A DNA stretch of 64,000 nt from Planctomonas deserti (GTDB taxonomy: Bacteria; Actinomycetota; Actinomycetes; Actinomycetales; Microbacteriaceae). Position numbers and translations under genes: made by a program. Shown here in pieces: positions 17,752-26,838 of the stretch. The stretch is taken from the NCBI RefSeq assembly GCF_003067705.1, contig NZ_QANL01000001.1, positions 1,178,001 through 1,242,000 on the forward strand, in the 5' to 3' direction. The notes beneath the pieces are model-generated. The model saw nothing but the letters and a program-made list of their open reading frames with translations. It made no database searches and was not told where the DNA came from. Positions within the stretch are counted from its first letter, which is position 1, and each line of letters opens with the position of its first letter.

Positions 17752-17906
17752 CGTTCCCGGCCGCCCGCACCCGCGGTGCCGCTGCGTGCCCGCTAGGCCG
17801 CATTCGGATTCGGCGGTCCCGACCGCCTTCGGCGGTGCATACCACACGTCCTCGACACCATAACGGGGCGTATGACGAGCCGTGGTCGCCATCCCATACT
17901 GTGCCC

Positions 17907-18782
17907 ATGGCAGATTCTCGGCGGCTCTTCGATGGTGAAGAACCGATGGCGCCTGCCGAGACCCAGCCGCCCGCAGAGACCCCGCCCGTCGTGCCGCGGC
18001 CGACGCCGGAACCCCAGCGGAACGGGCTCGGCCTGGCGGCGTTCGTCGTCGGCGTCGTCGCGCTGTTCATCGCCGCTGTGCCCTACTTCCTCGTGCTGGC
18101 CGCTCTCCCGGCGGTGATCGGCCTCGTGTTCGGCATCGTCGCCCTCCGCATGCCCAACCGGCAGCGCGCTTTCGCCATCGCGGGCATCGCGGTGTCCTCG
18201 GTGGCCGTGCTCTTCTGCGCCCTCTACCTGGTCGTGCTTCCGGTCTTCTGGGCAGCAGGCACGGAGGATGCGCTTCCGCCGTCACCGGTGCAGGGCGTCG
18301 GGCCGACGCTGTCCGGGGGTGACGGGGCACCGGGCTCGCTCGGCACCCGCGAGCGCCCGGTGCCCATCGGTACGACCGTCAGGGTGGACTCCGCCGCGGG
18401 CACCGTCGACTGGGAGGTCATGCTCGGTCCGCCCCTGCTCGACGCGGATGACGTCCTCGCCGCATACAGCCAGTCCACCCCGCCCCCGCCGGAGGGGTTC
18501 CAGTACGCGATGGTGCCCGTCACGGTCGTCTACGTCGGCTCGGAGACCGGCACCCCCTGGGCGGACCTGGCCTTCGACTTCGTCTCCGCGGCAGGCATCG
18601 GGCATTCGTCCACCGACTCCTTCGCCGTCGCGCCGCAGCCGCTGTCCGACCTGAACAGGCTCGCCCCCGGAGCGGGCGGCACCGGGAACGTCGTGGTCGC
18701 CGTCCCGAGCGCCGACATCGAGAACGGCACCTGGGTCGTCTCGACGATGCTCGGCGACCAGTACTTCTTCTCGGCCCAATGA
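17907..18782 (+). CDS. Membrane-anchored protein with DUF4190/DUF4352-like parts
   Basis: 291 aa from ATG 17907, preceded by a TACTGT box 4-9 nt upstream (leaderless style). A Pro-rich cytoplasmic N-terminus of about 50 residues is followed by two hydrophobic segments (about 55-85 and 100-135), the DUF4190 pattern with LVFGIVALRMPNRQRAFAIAG. The rest is an exported domain starting after a Gly/Pro linker: RPVPIGTTVRV, then WADLAFDFVSAAG, resembling the DUF4352 (immunoglobulin-like) fold. Function unknown; such proteins are common at the actinobacterial cell surface. Confidence 0.75.
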   Translation: MADSRRLFDGEEPMAPAETQPPAETPPVVPRPTPEPQRNGLGLAAFVVGVVALFIAAVPYFLVLAALPAVIGLVFGIVALRMPNRQRAFAIAGIAVSSVAVLFCALYLVVLPVFWAAGTEDALPPSPVQGVGPTLSGGDGAPGSLGTRERPVPIGTTVRVDSAAGTVDWEVMLGPPLLDADDVLAAYSQSTPPPPEGFQYAMVPVTVVYVGSETGTPWADLAFDFVSAAGIGHSSTDSFAVAPQPLSDLNRLAPGAGGTGNVVVAVPSADIENGTWVVSTMLGDQYFFSAQ

Positions 18783-18849
18783 CTCCCGACAGCGCATTCC
18801 TGAGGGTCCGCTGATGGCCGGGCACGCCGCGCACGCGTAGCGTCCCCGC

Positions 18850-19089
18850 ATGGACATCAGCGACGTGAAGTGGAACGAGCAGGCCCGGGACAAGATTCTC
18901 ACGGACTCGGATCGGGTGCTGCAGGAGGCGGTGCAGACCGTGAACGGCGAGCTCGCCGGGGAGAACTGGGAGAAGTCGTTCGCTCGGCTCATCGAGCTGC
19001 TCGAAGGGCGCTTCATCGACTTCGAGCCGGGCCCGGACATCCGCACCTACGCGGAGGCGATCCAGGACCGCAAGTTCGACCAGTCCTGA
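18850..19089 (+). CDS. Small hypothetical protein (79 aa)
   Basis: Soluble, acidic, predicted mostly helical; no family recognised. It starts at an ATG with a TAGCGT box 6-11 nt upstream, as in other leaderless genes here. Codon usage is like the surroundings. The run NWEKSFARLIELLEGRFIDF is the most distinctive part. Confidence 0.6.
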   Translation: MDISDVKWNEQARDKILTDSDRVLQEAVQTVNGELAGENWEKSFARLIELLEGRFIDFEPGPDIRTYAEAIQDRKFDQS

Positions 19090-19175
19090 CCTTCACGGCC
19101 TGAGTCGGACGATTTCCCGCCTGAACGGAGAAGGGGCGGCCGCGATGCCGCCCCTTCTCCGTCACTCCGCTCCGG

Positions 19176-19868
19176 TCACTCCGCGGCGAGGCGGCGGGAG
19201 CGGGCCTGGCGCGCGCGCCGCTCGTTGCGTGCCCGCCGCACGCGGCGCACCACGAGCCACAGCACGACTCCGCCGATCGCGGCATAGACGGCGTAGTTCA
19301 GCCACGACGAGTACTGGTCGACCAGGTGGTACTGGCGGCCGAGCAGCACGCCGAGGCTCACGAGGAGCGTGTTCCAGATCAGCGACCCGATCAGCGTGAA
19401 GAGGGTGAACGACGCGATCGGCATGCGCGCGCTGCCCGCCGGCAGCGAGATCAGACTGCGCACACCGGGGATCAACCTGCCGAAGAGCACGGCGGAGCGG
19501 CCGTGCCGGTGGAACCAACCGGACGCCTTCTCGAAGTCCTCCCGGTCGACCAGCGGAAGCTTGGAGAGCCAGCGGATGGCGCGCTCCTCGCCCAGCCGGT
19601 GACCGATGTAGTAGAGGATGTATGCACCGATCAGCCCGCCGAGCGTCGCGGTGAGCAGGACGAGGAACACGTTCATCCGCCCCTGCTGAGCGAGGAAGCC
19701 GGCGAGGGGCAGCACGACCTCGCTCGGGATCGGCGGGAACACGGTCTCGAGCAGCGCAAGCGCCCCGACGCCGAGCTCGCCGAGTGCATCGATGATGTTG
19801 ACCGCGAGACCGGCGAGGCCCGTCAGCTGGATGTCGGGGGAGGCGGCGGTCGTGAGCAGAGTGATCAT
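19176..19868 (-). CDS. DedA-family membrane protein
   Basis: 230 aa from ATG 19868 (a GTG two codons earlier is an alternative). SNARE-associated/DedA fold: ETVFPPIPSEVVLPLAGFLA, the conserved ExxxPxPSE motif, then HGRSAVLFGRLIPGVRSLISLPAG, the G-R-x-PGxR motif. There are about four to five hydrophobic segments and a basic Arg-rich C-terminal tail. Members move lipids (for example flip undecaprenyl phosphate or phosphatidylethanolamine) across the membrane; the substrate here is not known. Confidence 0.9.
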   Translation of the reverse strand: MITLLTTAASPDIQLTGLAGLAVNIIDALGELGVGALALLETVFPPIPSEVVLPLAGFLAQQGRMNVFLVLLTATLGGLIGAYILYYIGHRLGEERAIRWLSKLPLVDREDFEKASGWFHRHGRSAVLFGRLIPGVRSLISLPAGSARMPIASFTLFTLIGSLIWNTLLVSLGVLLGRQYHLVDQYSSWLNYAVYAAIGGVVLWLVVRRVRRARNERRARQARSRRLAAE

Positions 19869-19934
19869 CGGCACCGTACAAGCCTGACACGGAGCTCTGG
19901 GTGCTGCCCGGGACGCAGCGCATAGGCTGGTGCG

Positions 19935-20384
19935 GTGTCAGTGAATCCAGACCTCGCCGGTCGGGTCTTCCCGCCCGCGTCGCCGTACCTCGTGGGCCGC
20001 GAGAAGATCCGCGAGTTCTCCCGCGCCGTCTTCGCGACCAGCCCTCTGAACCACGACCCTGAGGCCGCGCGTGCGGCCGGGTACGCCGACGTCGTGGCGC
20101 CCCCGACCTTCCCGGTGGTCATCCAGGAGGCCACGCTCGCGCAGCTGCTCGCGGAGCCCGACGCCGGCATCGACTACTCCCGCGTGGTCCACGGCGAGCA
20201 GCGGTTCGAGTCCAGCCGACCGATCGTCGCGGGCGACGAGCTGACCGCGACCCTGACCGTCGCGAGCGTCAAGTCGCTCGGCGGCAACGCGATGGTGACC
20301 GCCCGCTCCGAGATCGTCGACGGCGCGGGGGCGCACGTCGTCACCGCCACGTCCACCCTCGTCGTCCGCGGGGAGGACTCGTGA
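19935..20384 (+). CDS. MaoC-like dehydratase, N-type subunit (HadA-like)
   Basis: 149 aa, FAS1-type/MaoC N-terminal domain protein starting at GTG 19935 with a TAGGCT box upstream. VSVNPDLAGRVFPPASPYLVG and HGEQRFESSRPIVAGDELTA are typical of mycobacterial HadA/HadC-like proteins, which lack the catalytic Asp-His and need a partner. It overlaps the next gene by 4 bp (GTGA), so the two form a heterodimeric (3R)-hydroxyacyl-ACP dehydratase. This pair beside murB is a common actinobacterial order. Confidence 0.88.
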   Translation: MSVNPDLAGRVFPPASPYLVGREKIREFSRAVFATSPLNHDPEAARAAGYADVVAPPTFPVVIQEATLAQLLAEPDAGIDYSRVVHGEQRFESSRPIVAGDELTATLTVASVKSLGGNAMVTARSEIVDGAGAHVVTATSTLVVRGEDS

Positions 20385-20809
20385 GCACCGCACCCGACAT
20401 CAGTACGCTCAGCGTCGGCGACGTCGTCGCCCAGCGGACGTATCCGCTCAGCCGGGACTCCCTGGTTCGGTACGCCGGTGCGTCCGGCGACTTCAACCCC
20501 ATCCACTACCGCGACGACGTGGCGGCGGACGTCGGTCTGCCCGGCGTGCTCGCGCACGGGATGCTCACCATGGGCCTCGCGGTGCAGCCGGTCGTGGACT
20601 GGGCCGGCGACCCGGGCCGTGTCGTCGACTACTCCGTGCGCTTCACCCGGCCCGTCGTCGTCTCGCCGACCGACGGCGCCGTCGTCGAGGTGTCCGCCAA
20701 GGTCGGGCAGCTGGACGCCGACGCCGGCATGGTGCGCGTCGACCTGACCGTGACGTTCGACGGCGCCACCGTGCTCGGCAAGGCGCAGGCGCGCGTCCGC
20801 CTGGCCTGA
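20381..20809 (+). CDS. MaoC-family dehydratase, catalytic subunit (HadB-like)
   Basis: 142 aa hot-dog fold hydratase/dehydratase. The catalytic hydratase-2 motif is YAGASGDFNPIHYRDDVA, with Asp and His in place, followed by LAHGMLTMG. Translationally coupled to the preceding subunit and 4 bp from murB. Likely acts in fatty-acid elongation. Confidence 0.9.
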   Translation: MSTAPDISTLSVGDVVAQRTYPLSRDSLVRYAGASGDFNPIHYRDDVAADVGLPGVLAHGMLTMGLAVQPVVDWAGDPGRVVDYSVRFTRPVVVSPTDGAVVEVSAKVGQLDADAGMVRVDLTVTFDGATVLGKAQARVRLA

Positions 20810-20813
20810 TCCC

Positions 20814-22055
20814 GTGAGCACCGATCCCGTGGCCCCCGGCCCTGTGAGCACCGATACGGCGAGCACCGATTTCGCGAGCACGAGCGGAACGGGTGCCGAG
20901 CTGTCGTCGCTCACGACCTTCCGGGTCGGCGGTCCCGCAGCCCGGATGGTGACCCTGACGGACCCCGCCACGCTCGCCGACCAGGTGCTCGAGGAGTGGG
21001 CGACCGGCGAGGACTGGCTGGTCCTCGGCGGCGGCTCGAACGTGCTCGTCTCCGACGACGGGTTCGACGGGACCGTGCTGCGCGTCGCCACCCGCGGCGT
21101 CGAGCGGATCCCGACGCCGGAGCGGCCCGGCCTCGCCGTGCTGCGGGTGCAGGCGGGGGAGCCCTGGGACGCGCTCGTGGCGCAGACCGTCGAGCTGGGC
21201 CTCGCCGGGCTCGAGGCCCTCTCCGGCATCCCGGGTTCGACCGGGGCGTCCCCGATCCAGAACATCGGCGCGTACGGGCAGGAGGTCGCGCAGACCCTCA
21301 CGGCCGTCGAGTTCCTCGACTACCTGTCCGGCGACACCGTGCGCATCCCGGCCGCCGAACTGGGCTTCGGCTACCGCACGTCCGTCTTCAAGCGCGGCAG
21401 GCAGGGCGTCGTCACGGCCGTCGAGTTCGAGCTCGTCGAGGGGCCCGACGCATCCGGGGCGCCGCTCAGCCAGCCCGTGGCCTACCCGCAGCTCGCCAAG
21501 GCGCTCGGCGTCGAGCTCGGCGCGCGCGTGCCGCTCGCCGACGTGCGCTCCGCCGTGCTCGCCCTGCGCGCATCCAAGGGCATGGTGCTCGACGACGCGG
21601 ACACCGACACTTGGAGCGCGGGCTCGTTCTTCACCAACCCGATCGTGACCGAGCACTTCGCCCGCACGCTCCCCGCCGACGCGCCCCGCTGGCCGGTGGA
21701 GCACGACGTCGCGGATCGCGTGGTCGAGCTCGTCGGAGACCACCGCGACGCGTATGCGGTCGAGGACGCCGTGATCGAGCTGCACCGCACGCGGCAGGAG
21801 CGCGAGGCCGCAGGCGGACCCGACGTGAAGCTGAGCGCGGCCTGGCTGATCGAGCACGCGGGGGTGCGCCGGGGGTTCCGGCTGCCCGGGTCCGCGGCGG
21901 CGATCTCCAGCAAGCACACCCTCGCGCTGACCAACACGGGCGGGGCGACGGCGGAGCAGCTCGCGGAGCTCGCCCGCTACGTGCAGGGCCGCGTGCTCGC
22001 GGAGTTCGGCATCCTCCTCCACCCGGAACCCCAGCTCGTCAACCTCACCCTCTAA
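20814..22055 (+). CDS. murB: UDP-N-acetylenolpyruvoylglucosamine reductase MurB
   Basis: FAD enzyme of peptidoglycan synthesis, 413 aa as drawn. The N-terminus is uncertain: 5' of the conserved LTTFRVGGPAARMV lie several in-frame GTGs, and the first 35 residues are low-complexity Ser/Thr/Ala/Asp. FAD contacts LVLGGGSNVLVSDDGF and GIPGSTGASPIQNIGAYGQE are clear. The catalytic Ser is in AGSFFTNP and the C-terminal Glu in HPEPQLVN. The FAD-binding half is followed by a type I-like C-terminal domain. Confidence 0.93.
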   Translation: MSTDPVAPGPVSTDTASTDFASTSGTGAELSSLTTFRVGGPAARMVTLTDPATLADQVLEEWATGEDWLVLGGGSNVLVSDDGFDGTVLRVATRGVERIPTPERPGLAVLRVQAGEPWDALVAQTVELGLAGLEALSGIPGSTGASPIQNIGAYGQEVAQTLTAVEFLDYLSGDTVRIPAAELGFGYRTSVFKRGRQGVVTAVEFELVEGPDASGAPLSQPVAYPQLAKALGVELGARVPLADVRSAVLALRASKGMVLDDADTDTWSAGSFFTNPIVTEHFARTLPADAPRWPVEHDVADRVVELVGDHRDAYAVEDAVIELHRTRQEREAAGGPDVKLSAAWLIEHAGVRRGFRLPGSAAAISSKHTLALTNTGGATAEQLAELARYVQGRVLAEFGILLHPEPQLVNLTL

Positions 22056-22085
22056 CCCCCCTCACCCCCGCACCCCCCCACCCAT

Positions 22086-22150
22086 CCCGTGAGGTGCCCA
22101 CTTCGGACCCGTTTTCGCCGATTTCGGGTCCGATCCGGGCACCTCACGGG
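22086..22150. repeat. Palindromic element A, 3' side of the DUF559 gene
   Basis: 65-bp two-tier dyad. Outer arms CCCGTGAGGTGCCC / GGGCACCTCACGGG pair perfectly (14 bp). A 3-nt mismatch follows (ACT opposite TCC), then inner arms TCGGACCCG / CGGGTCCGA (9 bp), around a 13-nt loop. The stop codon of the DUF559 gene lies inside the right arm. A near-identical copy in opposite orientation is at 23115. Also lies downstream of convergent murB. Confidence 0.88.
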
Positions 22151-23109
22151 GAGGAGCGGCGGGCCAGGGCGCGCCCGACCTGCAGCAGCAGCTGCGTCGG
22201 GTCGCGCAGGTCGTCCGCGTTGACGCGAAGGACGAGCCAGCCCTCGGCCTCCAGCCGGCGCACGCGGGCCATGTCCTTCCGCCACCGGTCCGGCTCCGTG
22301 CGGTGGTAGTCCCCCTCGTACTCCACCGCGACACGGGCCTCCAGGAAGGCGAGATCCACGCGCCCCAGGAAGCGCCCCGACCGATCGCGGACGACGTGGT
22401 TGGGCACCACGTCGGTGAACCCGGCCTCGATGAGGATCACCCGCAGCACCGACTCTGCGGGCGACTCCGACCGGTCATCGACGAGGTCGAGCGCGAGCCG
22501 CAGGGCGGGACGCCCCCGTCGACCGGGGTGGCGCCGCACCGCCGCCACCAGTTGCTGTCTGTTGCACAGGGGAGCCCGTCGATACAGCAGATAGTCTCCG
22601 GCCGCGACGAGGTTCGGCACGGTGAGCAGGGGTGCGAGGTCGCACCACGTGCGTGCGGCACCGGTCATCCGGAGCCCGAGGCGGGTGGTCACGTCGTCCT
22701 GACCGATCCCGAGCTTGTGGCCCGCGACCCCGTCCGCATGCGGCGCACGCGCGGGAGCGGGGACGGCGACGTGGAGCCGAGGGTCGCCGCTCAGGCGAGG
22801 AGGCAGGGGCATCCCGAGGAGGGCGGCGGCTGTCGGCCCGCAGAAGAAGGCGGCATCGGGAAGCCGGGTCTGAAGCGCGCGGCATCGCTCCTGCAGGGTG
22901 AGGTTCCCGGTGCCCGCGTGCCGAGTGCCCCAGAACGGTCGCTGCAGGTCCGGACCACGGAGCCGTCCCTGGCCGAGTCCGGCCTCCGAGCCCTCCCGAT
23001 AGGAGAACGCCGTCGCGCGAAGGTGGGGTGGCAGGGGTACGACCGGATTCACCCGGGCATGGTGCCCGCGCTCAGCGGATCCGGCTCCCGCTCTCCACAG
23101 GGCCCGCAT
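22144..23109 (-). CDS. DUF559-type nuclease-like protein (AbiEi-like N-terminus)
   Basis: 321 aa from ATG 23109; a GTG at 23052 would give 302 aa. The C-terminal 110 residues match the DUF559/Vsr-like PD-(D/E)xK fold: RVDLAFLEARVAVEYEGDYHR, with Asp, Glu and the G-x-x-H, then RRLEAEGWLVLRVNADDL. The N-terminal half resembles proteins related to type IV toxin-antitoxin AbiEi (FCGPTAAALLGMPLPPRL). Such genes are frequent and multicopy in Microbacteriaceae; function unproven. The coding region is bracketed closely by two inverted copies of one palindrome (22086, 23115), with the stop codon inside one and the start 5 bp from the other. Confidence 0.8.
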   Translation of the reverse strand: MRALWRAGAGSAERGHHARVNPVVPLPPHLRATAFSYREGSEAGLGQGRLRGPDLQRPFWGTRHAGTGNLTLQERCRALQTRLPDAAFFCGPTAAALLGMPLPPRLSGDPRLHVAVPAPARAPHADGVAGHKLGIGQDDVTTRLGLRMTGAARTWCDLAPLLTVPNLVAAGDYLLYRRAPLCNRQQLVAAVRRHPGRRGRPALRLALDLVDDRSESPAESVLRVILIEAGFTDVVPNHVVRDRSGRFLGRVDLAFLEARVAVEYEGDYHRTEPDRWRKDMARVRRLEAEGWLVLRVNADDLRDPTQLLLQVGRALARRSSP

Positions 23110-23114
23110 CCCAC

Positions 23115-23178
23115 CCCGTGAGGTGCCCGAATCGGATGCGAAATGCGCGAAAACGCATCCGAAGTGGGCACCTCAGCG
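23115..23178. repeat. Palindromic element B, 5' side of the DUF559 gene
   Basis: Inverted, near-identical copy of element A. Outer arms TGAGGTGCCC / GGGCACCTCA, 3-nt mismatch (GAA opposite AGT), inner arms TCGGATGCG / CGCATCCGA, 13-nt loop. Against A the inner arm changes CC to TG on one side and GG to CA on the other, keeping all pairs. It also follows the 3' end of the aminotransferase gene. Confidence 0.88.
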
Positions 23179-23219
23179 GAAGGGTGAGGAGAGGGGGGAG
23201 GGGGAGGGAGGGGAGGGCC

Positions 23220-24422
23220 TTAGGAGAGGAGGGACTGGATGCGGCGGATGCCCTCCAGCAGCGGCTCGTCGCCCAGCGCGTAGGAGAAGCGGAGGTATCC
23301 GCTCGGCCCGAACGCCTCACCCGGAACAGCGGCGACCTCGGCCTTCTCGAGCAGCAGGTCCGCCACCTCGAGCGACGTGGTCGGGGTGACGCCGTCGATC
23401 GTGCGGCCGAAGAGGCCGGTCACGTCGGGATAGACGTAGAACGCGCCCGTGGGGGTCGGCGTCACGAAGCCGTCGATGCGGTTGAGCTCCTCGACGATCG
23501 TCTTGCGCCGCCGGTCGAACGCCTGGCGCATCGTCTCCACGGGCTCCTGCGATCCGGTGAGGGCGGCGATGGCGGCGCGCTGCGAGATGTTGGCCACGTT
23601 CGAGGAGAGGTGCGACTGCAGGTTGCCCGCCGCCTTGATGACGTCGGCGGGCCCGACCATCCAGCCCACCCGCCAGCCGGTCATCGCGTACGTCTTGGCG
23701 ACGCCGTTGACGAGGATGGTGCGGTCCGCGAGCGCGGGCACGGCCTCGACGATGGACGTCGCCTCGACGCCGTCGTAGGTGAGGTTCTGGTAGATCTCGT
23801 CGCTGATCACCCAGATGCCGTTCGCCTCTGCCCACTCGCCGATGGCCGTCGTCTGCTCGCGGGAGTAGACGGAGCCGGTGGGGTTGGACGGCGACACGAA
23901 CAGCAGCACCTTGGTGCGCGGGGTGCGCGCGGCCTCCAGCTGCTCGACGGTGACGAGGTAGTCCTGGTCGGCTCCGGCGAACACCTCGACGGGCAACCCG
24001 CCGGCCAGCCGGATCGCCTCGGGGTAGGTGGTCCAGAACGGCGTCGGCATCAGTACCTCGTCGCCCGGGTCGAGCAGCGTGGCGAACGCCTGGTACACGC
24101 CCTGCTTGCCGCCGTTGGTCACGATGACCTGGGATGCCGGCACGTCGAGCCCACTGTCGCGGCGCGTCTTCTCGGCGATCGCCTCGCGCAGGTCGGGCAG
24201 GCCGACGGCGGGGGTGTAGCGGTGGTTCTTCGGGTCGTGCGCGGCCGCGACGGCCGCTTCGACGATGTGGTCCGGCGTGGGGAAGTCGGGCTCGCCCGCG
24301 GCGTAGCTGATGACGGGGCGGCCCTGCGCCTGCAGGGCCTTCGCCTTCGCGTCGACCTTGAGAGTCGCCGACTCTGCGATGGATCCGATGCGCGCGGAGA
24401 CTCTGCTTCCCTGGGTGCCCAT
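23220..24422 (-). CDS. Pyridoxal-phosphate aminotransferase (aspartate type, class I)
   Basis: 400 aa from ATG 24422; this start has a TATGCT box 8-13 nt upstream, so the longer form (24434) is not used. Class I fold: [14 protein letters not shown] at the N-terminus, [23 protein letters not shown] with the conserved Asn, [11 protein letters not shown] with Asp/Tyr, [16 protein letters not shown] with Schiff-base Lys, and the C-terminal Arg in LRFSYA. It probably makes aspartate from oxaloacetate and glutamate. It diverges from the tRNA-Trp/secE promoter. Confidence 0.92.
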   Translation of the reverse strand: MGTQGSRVSARIGSIAESATLKVDAKAKALQAQGRPVISYAAGEPDFPTPDHIVEAAVAAAHDPKNHRYTPAVGLPDLREAIAEKTRRDSGLDVPASQVIVTNGGKQGVYQAFATLLDPGDEVLMPTPFWTTYPEAIRLAGGLPVEVFAGADQDYLVTVEQLEAARTPRTKVLLFVSPSNPTGSVYSREQTTAIGEWAEANGIWVISDEIYQNLTYDGVEATSIVEAVPALADRTILVNGVAKTYAMTGWRVGWMVGPADVIKAAGNLQSHLSSNVANISQRAAIAALTGSQEPVETMRQAFDRRRKTIVEELNRIDGFVTPTPTGAFYVYPDVTGLFGRTIDGVTPTTSLEVADLLLEKAEVAAVPGEAFGPSGYLRFSYALGDEPLLEGIRRIQSLLS

Positions 24423-24519
24423 GCCTGAAAGCATAGGCCGACCCTCCCCGCGACCCTCCCGGGCTCCGGTGCGGGCGGCAGGCCGTAGACTGGCGGAGTC
24501 GGCGGGGAACCGCCTCGGC

Positions 24520-24548
24520 TTTACAGTGTCCGGGGCGTCATCTAGACT
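24520..24548 (+). promoter_or_regulatory. Sigma70-like promoter for tRNA-Trp and secE
   Basis: TTTACA, 17-bp spacer, TAGACT; about 100 bp before the tRNA. Confidence 0.75.
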
Positions 24549-24650
24549 GACTCAGGTTGTTGAAGTCGGCCAAGCTTTTCTGCGCCCTTTTTCACGGGGC
24601 TCAATCCCTAAAAGGTTCTCGTAGCGAAGCTGTGCGACTTCGCCGACCAT

Positions 24651-24723
24651 AGGGCGGTGGCTCAATTGGTAGAGCAGCGGTCTCCAAAACCGCAGGTTGC
24701 AGGTTCGAGTCCTGTCCGCCCTG
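24651..24723 (+). tRNA. tRNA-Trp (CCA)
   Basis: Acceptor AGGGCGG / CCGCCCT; anticodon loop CTCCAAA (anticodon CCA) on stem GCGGT / ACCGC; T-arm GGTTCGAGTCC. Position just before secE is standard in actinobacteria. Confidence 0.96.
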
Positions 24724-24808
24724 CAAGACGGTCCTCTCGGTAGCGGGGGGAGTGTCGTACGGCCGTTTCGGACTTCGGGTTCGGTCGAAAGCCAAGAAGG
24801 GTGAACGC

Positions 24809-25093
24809 GTGGCGCGAAAGATCGTCGACGAGCCAAGCGAGGAAATCGTCGCCAATGCCAAGCAGGAGCGCGCCGAAAAGCGCAATCCGCTCGGTCGCGT
24901 CGCGCTGTTCATCCGCCAGGTGATCGCCGAGCTCAAGAAGGTCGTCACCCCCACCCGCAAGGAGCTTCTGAGCTTCACGGCGGTCGTGCTGGTCTTCGTC
25001 GTCATCATGATGGCGATCGTGTCCGGCCTCGACGCCGTCTTCGGGTTCCTGACGATCATGGTCTTCGGCGACGGCAACATCGCGGGCGGCTGA
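24809..25093 (+). CDS. secE: Preprotein translocase subunit SecE
   Basis: 94 aa from GTG 24809, preceded by AAGAAGG. Short form with one membrane segment (LSFTAVVLVFVVIMMAIVSGL, in part) after the amphipathic helix FIRQVIAELKKVVTPTRKEL, which is the conserved SecE signature. Forms the SecYEG channel. Upstream of nusG as usual. Confidence 0.95.
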   Translation: MARKIVDEPSEEIVANAKQERAEKRNPLGRVALFIRQVIAELKKVVTPTRKELLSFTAVVLVFVVIMMAIVSGLDAVFGFLTIMVFGDGNIAGG

Positions 25094-25209
25094 CCCCACC
25101 ACGCGACGGGCTCGCCGGGCGCGAGCCGACACCGATCGGGGAACGGGCCGGGCGAACATGACCCGCGTGCCCGCAATCACAGTGCAGACAATGCAAGGGA
25201 AGAGATCCA

Positions 25210-26223
25210 GTGGCCAACTCACACCGCGATGAAATCGACACCGCGCCCTCCTCGGAGCAGACCTCCGAGGTCGGCGAGGTGCAGGAGGGTGACGTCCAGA
25301 CCGCTGACGACCTCTCCTCGACCGCCGCGGAGCACGTTGCGCTCCACGTCGTCTCGGACGACGAGGAGAACTCGATCGACCTCAACGAGGTCCTGGACGC
25401 CGTAGAGCTGGCCGCCGACCCCGAGGCCGACGCCATCGTCGACGAGGCGCTCGAGGTGGACTCCATCGACGAGGCTGACGCCGCCGTCGCCGCCACAGAC
25501 GACGAGGCGGACATCGAGGCCGAGGTCGAGGCCGAGGAGGACTCCCACGAGGTGGCCCCGTACGACGGCCCCGACGTGAACGGCGACGAGGACGAGGTCG
25601 AGGTCGACCCGTACGAGGCGTTCAAGAAGGAGCTCCGCGCCAAGCCGGGCAAGTGGTACGTCATCCACTCCTACGCCGGATTCGAGCGCCGGGTGAAGTC
25701 CAACATCGAGAACCGCATGGTCTCGATGAACATGGAGGACTACATCTACCAGATCGAGGTCCCCATGGAGGACGTCGTCGAGATCAAGAACGGCCAGCGG
25801 AAGCTGGTCAACCGCGTGCGCATCCCGGGCTACGTGCTCGTGCGCATGAGCCTCAACGAGGACAGCTGGTCCGTCGTCCGTCACACGCCCGGCGTCACGG
25901 GCTTCGTGGGCAACGCCCACAACCCGACGCCGCTGCGCTTCGACGAGGCGTTCTCTATGCTGAAGAGCCTCGTCGAGGTCGAGGCCGCCCCGACTGCCAA
26001 GTCCGGTGGCGCCAAGGGTGGAAAGGCCGCACAGCGCGTGCTGCCCGCCGAGATCGACTTCGAGATCGGCGAGACCATCACCATCAAGGAGGGATCGTTC
26101 GCCGGCCTGCCGGGTTCGATCAGCGAGATCAAGCCGGAGAGCGGCAAGCTCACCGTGCTCGTCTCCCTCTTCGAGCGCGAGACCCCGGTCGAGCTCAGCT
26201 TCGACCAGGTCACCAAGCTCTAG
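25210..26223 (+). CDS. nusG: Transcription termination/antitermination factor NusG
   Basis: 337 aa, with an N-terminal extension of about 140 residues that is very rich in Asp, Glu and Ala and likely disordered, as in other high-GC actinobacteria. The NGN domain starts at [20 protein letters not shown] and includes [10 protein letters not shown] and TPGVTGFVG. The KOW motif is [19 protein letters not shown] near the C-terminus. Binds RNA polymerase and couples it to the ribosome or Rho. Followed by rplK 82 bp downstream. Confidence 0.96.
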   Translation: MANSHRDEIDTAPSSEQTSEVGEVQEGDVQTADDLSSTAAEHVALHVVSDDEENSIDLNEVLDAVELAADPEADAIVDEALEVDSIDEADAAVAATDDEADIEAEVEAEEDSHEVAPYDGPDVNGDEDEVEVDPYEAFKKELRAKPGKWYVIHSYAGFERRVKSNIENRMVSMNMEDYIYQIEVPMEDVVEIKNGQRKLVNRVRIPGYVLVRMSLNEDSWSVVRHTPGVTGFVGNAHNPTPLRFDEAFSMLKSLVEVEAAPTAKSGGAKGGKAAQRVLPAEIDFEIGETITIKEGSFAGLPGSISEIKPESGKLTVLVSLFERETPVELSFDQVTKL

Positions 26224-26305
26224 AGACCACCGCGGCCCGGATTCGCCGGGACCTGCGGGAGCGCATCCGCCACTTGGCGGGTGCTCGATACGAAAAGGAA
26301 GAACT

Positions 26306-26737
26306 ATGGCACCGAAGAAGAAGGTAACTGGTCTGATCAAGCTTCAGATCAAGGCCGGCGCCGCCAACCCCGCACCGCCCATCGGTCCGGCGCTGGGTCA
26401 GCACGGCGTCAACATCATGGAGTTCTGCAAGGCGTACAACGCCCAGACCGAGGCGCAGCGCGGCAACGTCATCCCCGTGGAGATCACGGTGTACGAGGAC
26501 CGCACGTTCACGTTCATCCTGAAGACCCCACCGGCCGCGGAGCTCATCAAGAAGGCCGCCGGCGTCGCCAAGGGCTCGTCCACGCCGCACACCGTCAAGG
26601 TGGCCAAGCTCACCCGCGACCAGGTGCGTGAGATCGCCGAGCAGAAGCAGGTCGACCTCAACGCGAACGACATCGCGGCCGCCGAGAAGATCATCGAGGG
26701 CACCGCCCGCTCGATGGGCATCACGGTCGAGGCGTAG
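26306..26737 (+). CDS. rplK: Ribosomal protein L11
   Basis: 143 aa, full length, start ATG 26306 with AAAGGAAG upstream. N-terminal [14 protein letters not shown] with [20 protein letters not shown], which binds 23S rRNA and thiostrepton, and C-terminal RNA-binding domain ending SMGITVEA. Part of the stalk base. Confidence 0.97.
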   Translation: MAPKKKVTGLIKLQIKAGAANPAPPIGPALGQHGVNIMEFCKAYNAQTEAQRGNVIPVEITVYEDRTFTFILKTPPAAELIKKAAGVAKGSSTPHTVKVAKLTRDQVREIAEQKQVDLNANDIAAAEKIIEGTARSMGITVEA

Positions 26738-26838
26738 TCCTCTCCACCCTTTCCTTAGGTCCCCCGCTTTAACGGGGGCCACCCGTGGGAGAGCCAGCCT
26801 GGCTCATCAACCACACTCTCGAATCAGGAGAATTTTTC

